Below the pieces are notes generated by a model, which did not search any database, was not told the DNA's origin, and saw nothing but the letters and a program-made list of their open reading frames with translations. Shown one piece after another: positions 35,618-45,176 of a stretch of DNA of 64,000 nucleotides; positions within the stretch are counted from its first letter, which is position 1; each line of letters begins with the position of its first letter. A program made the translations under genes and the position numbers. Origin of the DNA: Leucogyrophana mollusca (lineage: Eukaryota; Basidiomycota; Agaricomycetes; Boletales); NCBI GenBank assembly GCA_021014945.1, contig MU266347.1, forward strand, positions 1 to 64,000, in the 5' to 3' direction.

Positions 35618-37326
35618 CTAAGCTTTCTCAACACCGGCGACGTCCCTCGCAGAGTAAAGCCAGTTAAAGTCTGTCCCTGTTGCCCACCCCACCACACCAG
35701 GAGCATCTCCGGGCTGTGTAGCGCTATAAATTATGCGATTGGGTGGATATGGGTACGACTTACAGCTTGGGCAGCCTGCTTATCGGGTAGAAATAATTAA
35801 TCCTCTGCCACAAGATATAAGGCTAGGACAGAGGCTTACGGCTTCGTGGGTCTTCTCAACAGCGGCGACGTCCTTTGCAGAATAAACCCAGTCAAAACGG
35901 TCTGTCCCCCACCCGACCACGGCAGGAGCGTCTTCGAGCTATGGGCAGCAGCCAGTCATGCATGTGTCTGGACTAGTTTAGGGGTGAGACTTACCGGCTG
36001 CGGAGCCTGCTTCATGGTATTATCCTTAAGCAGTTTGTCTCAGATGGAAGAACAAAGACAACAGCTTACGGTCTCTCCAACCTTCTCGGCGGCGGCAACC
36101 TCCTTCGCAGAGTACACCCAATCAAAGCCTGACCCTGTTGCCCATCCAATCACGGCAGGAGTATCTTCAGTCTGCGTGGAGCTGTTAGTTATGAATCTTT
36201 AAGCTGGGGGGCGCTGCTTACAGCTTGTGGAGCCTGTTATTGGCAGCAGCATTGAGCGACTAGGCTTAGTTGTAGAACGAAGACATTGCCTTACAGTTTC
36301 CTGAGCCTTCTCAACGGCGTCGACTTGCTTCGCAGAGTAGACCCAATCAAAGTCCCACCCTGTTGCCCACCCAATCACGGCGGGAGCATCATCATGCTGC
36401 ATAAAGCTTTCAGTTGCGATTTTTGGACCGAGGTGGATGTTACTTACAGCTTGTGGGATTTGCTGAATGGCGCCAACCTCAGGAGCTTGTCTCGGATCGT
36501 AGAACAAAGGCAAAAGCTTACGGTTTCTTTGACATTCTCGACGGCGGCAACTTCCTTCGCAGAGTAAACCCAATCAAAGTCCCACCCTGTTGCCCACCCA
36601 ATCACGGCGGGAGCGTCCTTGGACTGCATAGGACCTTCAGCTGCGCTTGTTGGACCGAGGCGGTTGTTACTTACAGGTTGTGGGACCTGTTTGATGGCGC
36701 TAACTTCAGAGGCTTGACTCAGATTGTGGAACGAAGACAATAGCTTACGACTTCCTTGACATTCTCGACGGTGGCAACTTCCTTCGCAGAGTAGACCCAG
36801 TCGAAGCCGGACCCTGTTGCCCACCCGATCACGGCGGGAGCATCGCCGCGCTGCATAAAACCTTCAGTCGCGCTCGTTTGGACTGAATGTTACTCACAGC
36901 TTGTGGGGCCTGCTCAATGGTGCCAACCTCAGGAGCTTGTCTCGGATAGTATAACAAAGGCAAAAGCTTACGGTTTCTTTGACATTCTCAACGGCGGCAA
37001 CGTCCTTCGCAGAGTAGACCCAATCAAAGTCCCACCCTGTTGCCCACCCAATCACGGCGGGAGTATCCTCGGACTGTGCGGAGCCCTTTGGTCACGCGTG
37101 TTGGGCTCGGATGAAGGAGTTGCCGTAAACAAAGGCAGTAGCTTACCTGAGCCTTCTCAATGGCGGTGACATCCTTCGCAGAGTAAACCCAGTCAAAGCT
37201 GGAGCCTGTTGCCCAGCCAATCACTGCGGGAGCGTCTTTAAGCTGTGTATGAATTTCAGTGGTGCACAATCGATCTGAAATGGTGAGTTGACCTACAGTT
37301 TGCGGGGCCTGCTCGATTACATCAGC
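35618..37326 (-). repeat. Tandem repeat array, about 225-230 bp unit (exon plus intron)
   Basis: Eight units share a coding part (rc of GCAGAGTAGACCCAATCAAA and its variants). Six of the seven spacings are 224-230 bp, and the spacing nearest the unique domain is shorter (about 170 bp). Both exons and parts of the introns are alike between units, so duplication copied exon and intron together. The left-most units (35.6-35.9 kb) are the most diverged. This is a protein-coding array, not a satellite. Confidence 0.85.
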
Positions 37327-37964
37327 CTGAGTAACTTAGCCTAGGTTAAAGAATAGAGATAATAGCTTACGGTTTCTTGAGCCTTCTCAAGTGTCTCCAT
37401 CAACTCATGCGCAACACCAGCGCCCACGTCGTGGACGGGATCATAGCCACTATCAGCCATCTTCTTACGAAGAGCCTTACCATCAGCCTTGTCAACCTTC
37501 ATTCCATTTGGCGTCAGTGTAGAATAAGGATACGCGCAAAACTGACTTACCCGGTAACGGTCCAAATAGACGGTACCGCAAACGCAGCACTCGAGCTCGT
37601 GAGGTGTCGATGTGTTCCGGTGGGGGTGTGTAAGAGCGTTGATCATGAATTTCTTGGTGTGCACACCAAGCTTGAGTCCGGTGCCCACGAAGTCGTCGAG
37701 TCCAGAAAGTTTACCGCAACCATGGCAAACGTACTCAGGGGTGGTGAGGGCATGACCTTTGACATCAAAGGTGGAGAAGTCGACGTCGAGGAGGGTGGAA
37801 AGTCGGTTGGACTGCTTAATGTCGATCTTCCACAGATGGGCACCTTGGGGAAGGAGCTTCGGCTCTACTTTCCGGAGGGCGTTGCTACACAAAGGCCAGA
37901 ATCAGTGCGACTGACAGCCACGACCACTAAAGACAACTGACACGGGAGATTGAACTGCAAGCAT
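35618..37964 (-). CDS. Unassigned Cys-pair protein with tandem repeat exons, paralogue 1
   Basis: I do not recognise this family. Minus-strand exons: 37942-37964 (MLAVQSPV), 37551-37884 (334 nt) and 37371-37496, then eight repeat exons at 37147-37242, 36972-37073, 36749-36850, 36522-36623, 36295-36396, 36070-36171, 35840-35938 and 35618-35713. Every repeat exon is 96-102 nt and phase 0 at both ends. The stop replaces the last residues of the final repeat. The N-terminal domain has CHGCGKLSGLDDFV and ELECCVCGTVYLDRY, two Cys pairs suggesting a zinc ribbon. The repeat is about 33 residues, around APAVIGWATG, FDWVYSAK and a VAAVE helix. In-frame microexon candidates (37297-37326, 36898-36927, 36675-36686, 36448-36477, 36222-36233, 35995-36009, 35764-35778) encode short PQA-type linkers. 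With all included, the protein is about 475 residues. No signal peptide or membrane segment is seen. Confidence 0.7.
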
Positions 37965-39642
37965 TGCGATGAGTCGTCTGTGGGTCGGGAAGCTTCCTTG
38001 AACTCTTGCTTTACTGCACAGACATAACCTCCCTTTTATACCTTTGTCGTAGTGCGACATCCATTGGTGTGCTCGCGCCACTGTCCTTGGTCAACTGAGG
38101 TCCTGACATGATGCATAGAATGCACGAAAGGGACCTGTCCACACTTCCATTCACCTTGTCAAACCACTATGTCATGAAAGTGCGCCCCTCACCCCTGGCG
38201 GTCGATTCAGACATCCGTCTGCTACATCTCCAGAGCATACCAGGGCGGTATGTGCTTGCTGACGAAAAGAGTGCCTTTCTCATTCATGCGTCCTGTCCAT
38301 TACCGTGCCTGTTCTCGCCGTTGAACCTTACGCTGTGACACGAATCGCAGAATTAATTCCCTATTTGGGCCTTGTGCTTGTGAAAGGACCTCGGCGAACA
38401 TAAGGGTATTCCAAACCGGCGCCAAGCCTCCCCGCTCGTCGCCCGAAGTACAGGGTTTAGTGAGTTGGAGTTGCGACAGCGAACTTCGAGGCACATGTGA
38501 GTTGTGCGAGATACTTGTTTTTCACCATCAAGGAACAGTGATGATGATGGCAATGATGATGTGGCAATTGTGTGCGACGCGTACGATGTACCATCCAGTG
38601 CCTGGCACTGTGGACAGTGAAGTCCATGTGCCCTGTTGCTCATTGCAAATTGCTGAACCGAACTCGGAAATCGCTATGGGTGCAAATTGTAAAGATTTAC
38701 GGCACAAAGGAGGCTGACAACTTCAGGACGCACAGATAGTGAAGAAAGGCCCCGACTTATCCAGCATGTAGCTAAACTTCGGAAAGGCGTTGAAGGTGAG
38801 GATGGTTATTTCTCTAGTTAGTTACGCAGTCGACGGTAGTGACAAAATCAACGAGGGCTAGTCCCTGATCATGACTTCGCGTGTAGCGTAAATATGAGGT
38901 GCAAGGATAGAAGAGGAATGTGCGCAGTGATACTTGAACGACGGTCTGCGAGCTCCGGTCCGTCTGGATAGTCAGAAAGTAGCCTTCACCATTGCCACAG
39001 TTCTGGGGAAGTTTCTGACATGAAGTCATTGTGCCATCGCTAGCTCCTGGTTGAGTGTGTCGAGATCACGCAGAAAAGTACACGCGGACTTGAGCTAGTT
39101 GGTTAACTCATCGTAAACACCGAGCAGTATTAGCCAGCGCTAATCGGTAGTTCGTTGGGTGCGGCTGCGTAGTCTGGGTTGTTGGTGGGTGTTGTCGCGC
39201 AGAGCTTTGGTATGGCCGATGGCATGTATGGAGCAACGAGTTGGCTCACAGACGTGTTAAAAGCGACATTGAGATGGAGAACAAAGAAAAACATTGAAAA
39301 GATGCTGGCCAAATTTCCGAGCAGGCTGCAAGATAGGTCAAAGTGCAAAATTGGAGTTAAGCTTAGCCGCGAGCCCACCACTTGCGTGAGTCACGTGAAA
39401 TATTCTAGAAAGACCCCATGAAGGCCCTCTTCACGGGACAACGAATTACATAGTACATTTCGACTTTACAAGTACAACAACATGTTTCGAGACATGGACT
39501 TGGGGAATCAACAGGTAGGGGCTGGGCAGATACATTCAAGATCGTATGAAGAACGAGAAACCTGGAATTGATGGGAAAACTCGTGTATGGCGGAGATGTC
39601 AGACAACTCAAGGCTGAGGTGGAAAATGAAGCCTGCAGACAC
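37965..39642. other. Spacer between the two repeat-gene paralogues
   Basis: About 1.7 kb. The right-hand side of the 37.96 kb gene (on the minus strand its upstream region) carries a TATA box, listed separately. The remaining open frames, such as those at 38.1-38.7 and 39.1-39.4 kb, show no family features. No further copy of the Cys-pair domain or of the repeat was seen. Confidence 0.4.
38035..38041 (-). promoter_or_regulatory. TATA box of repeat gene paralogue 1
   Basis: TATAAAA on the minus strand lies about 70 bp before the ATG at 37964. It is followed by GGG, as in the paralogue (TATAAAAGGG in both), so the core promoter is shared. Confidence 0.65.
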
Positions 39643-40369
39643 CTAATAGGCCGTGCTGCATTCTTCAATAGCGGCAATGTCCTTCGCCGATCGCCCCCAC
39701 TCGTCCGAAATCCACTGAACCATGGCAGGCTCATCCTCGTGCTATATGTACAGTCGTACGGTGAGCATTGCGAGTTGGACAAGATTTTATGAGCGGTCGC
39801 TTACAGTTCGTTGAGCCTGCTCAATGGCTGCGACGTCCAGAGCAGAACGTTCCCACTGCTGATCAGATATCCACTCAACCAGGGCGGTAGCACCTTTAGA
39901 CTGGATATCCAAACTTGAGTCATATTTTGGGTGACGATTTACAAGAAGTTGCTTACAGTTTTCTCGGCCTGCTCGATAGCTGCGACATCCAGAGCAGAAC
40001 GTTCCCACTGCTGATCAGGTGTCCACTGATACAGGGCGGTAGCACCTTCAGACTGCATTTCCAACCGTGAGTCGTATTTGGGGTGAAGGATCAAAAGAAG
40101 TCGCTTACAGTTTGCTCTGCCTGCTCGATAGTGGCAACTTCCTTCGCAGATCTCCCCCAGTCCTCGCCACGTTGGTTCCAAATGTACNNNNNNNNNNNNN
40201 NNNNNNNNNNNNNNNNNNNNNNNNNNNNNNNNNNNNNNNNNNNNNNNNNNNNNNNNNNNNNNNNNNNNNNNNNNNNNNNNNNNNNNNNNNNNNNNNNNNN
40301 NNNNNNNGCAGATCTCCCCCAGTCCTCGCCACGTTGGTTCCAAATGTACGTGCCAGGAGCATTCTTAGT
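39643..40369 (-). repeat. Tandem repeat exons of paralogue 2 (about 152 bp unit)
   Basis: Units of one 96-99-nt phase-0 exon plus a 56-63 bp intron recur with a spacing of about 152-162 bp. Two central units (39805-39900 and 39957-40052) share long identical stretches, indicating recent duplication. The spacing is shorter than in paralogue 1 because no microexon-bearing intron lies between most units. Confidence 0.75.
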
Positions 40370-41130
40370 CTGGTGACAGTATAGCCTTTAGTTGTGCGTG
40401 AAACAACGTCACACAAATAACCACTTACGGTTTGCTCAGTCTGTTCGGGAGCAACAACGTTCAGTCATGTGCTTGGCGCGGGGTACACCGCTCACTTACC
40501 GTTTGTTCAGCAACAACCTCCGCCGCCGGGCGTTCCCAGCGCTCAAAGCTGGTCCACCCGGGAGTAGCAGCAGCGCCTACTTCGTGGCGCGGGTTATAGC
40601 CACTGTCGGCCATTCTCTTACGAAGTGCTTTCCCTTCCTCTTTGTCAATCTTCAAACCGCTTGACGTCAGGCGCGGAATGTGGCTATGAAGAGAAAGTAC
40701 GGTGTACCCGGTAGCGGTCCAAATAGACGGTGCCACAGACGCAGCATTCAAGTTCATGAGGCGTCGATGAACTGCGGTGGGGACCCGTGAGGGAGTTTAT
40801 GATAAACTCTTTGGTATGGACACCGCGGCTGAGTCCGGTGCTCACGAAGTCGTCCAGTCCGGAAAGTTTACCGCAGCCGTGGCAGACGGACTCGGCGGTG
40901 TTGAGGACATGACCTCTAAGATCGATAGCGGCGAAGTCGATGTCCAGGAGGGTGGAAATACGATCGCACTGGTTGTCGTCGATCTTCCATAGATGGGCGC
41001 CTTTGGGAAGTAGTTTTGGCTCTACCTTTCGGAAAGCGTCACTACACCGTTACGAGGGCCAGGTCAGCGCAGTCAACAGCTAGCACAACGGGGAGAAAAA
41101 AACTAACACAGGGGATTGAACTGCGATCAT
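39643..41130 (-). CDS. Unassigned Cys-pair protein with tandem repeat exons, paralogue 2
   Basis: Paralogue of the 35.6-38.0 kb gene. Exons: 41108-41130 (MIAVQSPV), 40708-41041 (again exactly 334 nt), 40500-40649, a 12-nt microexon candidate at 40429-40440, then repeat exons ending with 39957-40052, 39805-39900 and 39643-39741 (stop at 39643-39645). The exon at 40109-40369 is interrupted by an assembly gap. The N-terminal domain keeps VCHGCGKLSGLDDFV and ELECCVCGTVYLDRY, plus GKALRKRMADSGYNP. The repeats differ from paralogue 1: WISDQQWERSALDVAAIEQA in place of WATGxxFDWVYSAKxVAAVE. The first repeat (GWTSFERWERPAAEVVAEQT) sits in the third exon. Collapsing the gap flanks gives about 302 residues. 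I infer a zinc-binding head plus a protein-binding repeat tail. The function is unknown. Confidence 0.68.
40188..40307. other. Assembly gap of 120 N within a repeat exon
   Basis: The bases just left (40146-40187) and right (40308-40349) of the gap are the same 42-bp sequence. Removing the gap and one copy leaves a single 99-nt phase-0 exon (40109 to 40369), like its neighbours. The gap is therefore either an assembly artefact from overlapping contig ends or hides extra repeat units. Confidence 0.9.
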
Positions 41131-41194
41131 TGTGAGGTCTGTGAGACGAGAGGCTCTGTTGTGTGGTGGTTTCGTCGCATCAAAATAATCACCC

Positions 41195-41201
41195 TTTTAT
41201 A
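41195..41201 (-). promoter_or_regulatory. TATA box of repeat gene paralogue 2
   Basis: TATAAAA on the minus strand, about 65 bp before the ATG at 41130 and followed by GGG, matching the paralogue's promoter. Confidence 0.65.
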
Positions 41202-41859
41202 CGTTTATCGCAGGAGGTCATACACCCCTTTCTGCTCATCTGTGTGAAGCATCATGCATCTGAATAATTCGTATCACCGATGGAGGTTCTGTTGGAATAG
41301 ACACTTAGTGCTTCTCTGTGGTCTCACCCTGCCACACGGATGTCCGTTCCCATCGAGAGCCAGTGTAATCTGAGCAAGAACCCCACGGAATGCGCTCAGG
41401 GGGTGATCGGGATGTTCAACAAATGTTACAGGTGCTATCTGTGTAAATTTAGCGCTGATGTTCTGTTTGTTTGACAATTACCCACTCAACACCCGCCGCG
41501 CATTCCCGAAAGATGCTCAAGTGCTCACCATCACTGTGAAATCATTTTTCGAGGCCTTCGAAGTCAAGCAGATATACATTCACTTACTTAGAGCTAGAAT
41601 CTTGACTCGGACAAACGCGAAGATGAGAAGGCATCCTAAATCTGCCCTACAGTACGTTTTCATCCTCGGTCAAAGTTGTTAGTAATCAACTGTGCACAAG
41701 TGGATCCGAACAACATTTCATCGTTGACATGGACATCTCAGCACTGCCACGATACAACCACGCCGACGTCTCGCGTCTTCCTTGCGATGGTCTTTTTACT
41801 GCCTGGACCGCAGGACCGAGTGCACATGTTCGACATGCTGTGATTATGTAGGCGGAGAC

Positions 41860-41866
41860 TATATAA
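41860..41866 (+). promoter_or_regulatory. TATA box of C2-like gene
   Basis: TATATAA about 42 bp before the ATG at 41908. The distance suits a very short 5' leader and supports that start. Confidence 0.55.
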
Positions 41867-41907
41867 TGGACACAGCACTAGTGTCAGCCTGAGGCAGCGA
41901 GCGTGCA

Positions 41908-42808
41908 ATGGCAAACATTTCCCCAGTAGATCCGTATGTTTCGATTCTTTGTCTTGGCCTTGCTTCCACTGAACGGTGACATTGAAACTTGCAGACATTC
42001 GGCCCTAGTACTGAAAATACCGAGTAAGTCCGTTACATTCTTTTGTGCCAGCAACTTACAGGTTCGGTTGCGAGGGCAGGCATCAAAGCAAGCGAACTCC
42101 CCAAGAAGATCGGAATCTTCAGCGGCCATTTCTACGTGCAGCTAAAACTCAACGAGGAAATCCACAGAACGACGCTGCAGCCCAGCACAAAAGAGGCCAA
42201 CCAAGCTATCAGATGGGATGAAAACAGCTATTTGTGAGCAAACATGTTCTGCAACACTGACCTCCGTGATTGATTCTGGGCCAGTGGTCTGGACAGTGGG
42301 CTGGAGTCGCTGATGGCGTCTAATCTCGAAGTTTCGATATTTGCTCGCCGCCCATTGTTCGGTGACTTAGAGATTAGAAGAGCGAAAGGCGACAGCATCG
42401 GTAACCTTCTAAGAGCTGGGCCGGATGAGCGTGAGTGGATCCGTCCGGGTAAATCTTCACTGGGCTGGGACTGATTATGTTACCCAGCTGTCCGACTAGA
42501 CCTCTTCTTGCCAGGAGGGGATATCAAACTTGGAGAGGTAGAACTGTTTATTTCCTGTTTTTCACCGACGAGCTTCTCGACGGGGCCACCCCGAAGGGGC
42601 ACATTTTGAAAGTTGCCTGAGAGCGCAGAGTAGCCTCCCACGTCTGCTCACCGTAATCTTCTTGAATTGAATCGATTAGATGTATGACCATATGCTTGTT
42701 CTTGCCACGCGTGATCGCCGATCAGTAGTTGTCGGATCGGGCAGGCGTGGGTTGCAAAGTGGTGAGTGCTCTATAACGGCGCCTTGTCAGGAGCGTGGCT
42801 CAGTATGA
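41908..42808 (+). CDS. Small C2-domain-like protein
   Basis: Six exons (41908-41933, 41995-42023, 42062-42233, 42285-42430, 42488-42537, 42680-42808) join in phase throughout to give 183 residues. The beta-strand order looks like a C2 domain: VLKIPSSSVARAGIKASELP, FSGHFYVQLKLNEEIHRTT, AIRWDENSYF, NLEVSIFARRPLFGDLEI and VRLDLFLPGG. C2-like modules of this type (FYVQLxxNxxxxRT ... WxExF) are, to my knowledge, common at the N-termini of fungal NLR-like and P-loop proteins. Ca2+-binding Asp clusters are not obvious. A P-loop GTPase gene follows on the same strand, so this may be a separated N-terminal module. The last exon (from 42680) is less certain than the rest. Confidence 0.6.
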
Positions 42809-43590
42809 CCCACTCGTCAGATACCCCGCGGCGTGGGCCAATAATTACTCCATTCCAAAGCTCTGGTGAAGGTCAACGAGGCTGTGCAGCTCGAATTGGC
42901 CGTCTACATACCAGGAAATATAAATACCAGGGTTGAACGTTGAACACGATGGGCATGGTCAATCCTAAGATAAAAGCGGGTTCATGCTCCTATCGGAAAG
43001 GCCGGTCGACATCACTAGCACCCGCGTTACGTTCTCAGCGGCTCTGAGTCGGGGACGTAAGAACGACACCCCCGGGGGTCACGGCTTGTAGACGTAGTTT
43101 ACTTACTAGAAAATGAAGAAGGTATGGAGCTTCGCATTCGTTAGATATCGGAGCTCACCTCATATCGGATCATAATTATCTGTGATGTAGCTTGGGCTTC
43201 CATGCCTTGCCTTAACCGCGTCGCGCTCGGCACACCACGGCAATGGAACGAGAGGTGTACGCACGGAATACACGTTTGAAGCTTGCGGAAGACGACTTCA
43301 ATATGGCTCGTGCGCTTAGCGCACTCGATCATTCCAATACAAATACCCTGCATTTAATCGGGAGGAAGGTGTGTCCTGCAAGAGCACGTCTGCCTCGAAT
43401 ATTGATCGTATGACTGTTTCACATTTACCGGGTCAACGTCTTAGTGCAAGGCGCGATTCATATCGCTGGTCGTCGTAGCTACACGGTATAAAGGCGAGCA
43501 TCTGAAGTGGTGGCAGATTAAAACCCACACGCCTTGTTTCTCCTCGCCACTCTCCTGAGCGACCTCGCTGGTCACATATCTACCATCCAG
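42809..43590. other. Spacer between C2-like and GTPase genes
   Basis: About 780 bp with no further exon of either gene that I could fit. The downstream gene's own TATA box lies near the end, suggesting two transcription units. Confidence 0.4.
43487..43492 (+). promoter_or_regulatory. TATA box of GTPase gene
   Basis: TATAAA followed by GG lies about 100 bp before the ATG at 43591. It argues that the GTPase is transcribed separately from the C2-like gene upstream. Confidence 0.55.
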
Positions 43591-45176
43591 ATGCCGAATC
43601 AAAAGGTGAGCTGGCCCCAGTGGGCAGCTTCCACGGTCTCCTTGATCTCAGGCGGTCTAACTGACGACGACGGATCCGCGAACTTGAAGACAAATGAAGG
43701 ATCACGATCCAAACGCGACGGCAAGGAGGTACGCCAGTTCCCGCTGCGCCCCGCTGCGCCCCACTCAGACGGCCAGCACTGACAATCAGCCGCAGCCAAA
43801 AGTACCGATGGGTGCAGGTGCTACGGAAATGAAAAATATTCCACGAGGCGCAAGTTCCAACGTGAGTGCCTGAACGCTCCATGAAGTGCACAACGCCGAC
43901 CATATTGATACTCCAGGACTCGCGGAATGTTGTGGTATTTGGGGAGAGTGGTGTGGGGAAGAGTTCTTTGGTAAACATAATAGTCGGGTCTGGAGTTGCG
44001 AAGACGTCCAGTGGAGCGGCTGGCTGCACCTTCGACTATTCCCGCCACGAAGCCATTATAGACGGACGGCCGTTCGGTATCTGGGATACAGCGGGACTGG
44101 ATGAAGGGGATTATGGGACGGTCCCTGCGGCAAAGGCAGAAGAGAACTTGAAGGGGCTTCTACGTGATCTAGTGAAAGCCAACGGGGTTGACCTCATCGT
44201 ATACTGCGTCCGCGCCACGCGAGTTCGCAAAGCGTTACAGAAGAACTACAACATCTTCTACTCCGCCATCTGCAGGAAAAAGGTGCCCATCGTGATCGTC
44301 GTTACTGGGCTGGAAAACTACGAGGGGGAGATGGACGGATGGTGGAGAGACAACGAGAAGGAGTTCATGGCACTCAACATGCGTTTTGACGGCCACGCAT
44401 GCGTGACGACCCTTGATCTGAATGTGGTCAAGTCGGACATCCTCCTCGCTCGTCGCGAAGAGTCGCAACGAAAAGTTCGGGATCTTATCGTCAGCCGCTG
44501 TTCAAGTAGACGCTGGAGCACAGACGGACGGACCTGGTCGAATGCCGCCATCTCTGGCATGCGATCCATCACACGCTCCCAGAAGCGCCAAAGTCCGACC
44601 GCACCGAATGTCATACTGTGCGACATCACCGCTCAAGAAACACGCCCAGCTGTGACAAAGCCTCAAAAGTATACAGTGGACTTGGTTGCCAGCGGAGGAG
44701 TACTCCGTATATTTCGCATTCAAGACATGGCTAGAGGGAAAAAGCTCGTCAAGAAATTGTCGACAGGACTCCTGATCTTTTGTGCAAGCGAGGACCAGCT
44801 CAACGACACCAGGCCGTTAGACCAGTTCTACGTGTCCTACGGCGGGGAAATCACACCGATGATTATTGTGATCAAAGGTACCGAGTCCCAGGGGTCAACA
44901 CAGGACCGAATCAAGTCTCGTCTCTCAGCCTCACTAAGAGAGAATGTGGACGTCTGCTACCTCAGCGAGGCCGACGGAGCGAAGAGACAGCTGAGAGAGC
45001 TCATAAAGCTTCGCTGTCTTGATATTGGCGATGATGTTGGAGCTTATAGCGACGACGATGCCCACAGTCGCTCTTTTTGCTGCTTTGGCAGAGGTAAAGG
45101 GAAGACAGTAGTGACAAGAAACGAGGGCATGGATTTTCTAACACGGTCGAAGATATGGACCCCGAGAAATCCGTAA
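43591..45176 (+). CDS. P-loop GTPase (AIG1/dynamin-like G domain) with degenerate second half
   Basis: Exons 43591-43728, 43790-43861 and 43917-45176 join in phase to give 489 residues. The G domain starts near residue 71: NVVVFGESGVGKSSLVN holds the P-loop (G1), and GIWDTAGLDEG is the switch II DxxG (G3). G4 is non-canonical: where NKxD is expected, the strand reads VIVVTGLEN. No membrane segment is seen. The second half (about residues 300-440) again has the strand pattern of a G domain (VDLVASGGVLRIF, LSTGLLIFCASEDQLND, MIIVIKGTES) but no P-loop, so it may be a pseudo-GTPase domain. The tail is Cys/Lys-rich (SFCCFGRGKGK). A shorter first exon ending at MPNQK is also possible. Related G-domain proteins are expanded in mushroom genomes, with no settled function. 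Confidence 0.7.

Larger units (their letters stand above)
41131..41907. other. Divergent spacer, repeat gene 2 to C2-like gene
   Basis: About 780 bp. It contains a TATA box for each flanking gene, listed separately. No other feature was recognised. Confidence 0.45.

Noticed and set aside
35618..37326. Regular 225-bp repeats considered as a CRISPR-like array or satellite
   Set aside because: Units are long, coding in one strand, phase-consistent and flanked by splice signals in a eukaryotic gene. There are no short palindromic repeats with unique spacers.
37377..37940. Plus-strand open frame of 187 codons
   Set aside because: It is the antisense shadow of the Cys-pair exon, whose minus-strand frame is conserved in the paralogue.
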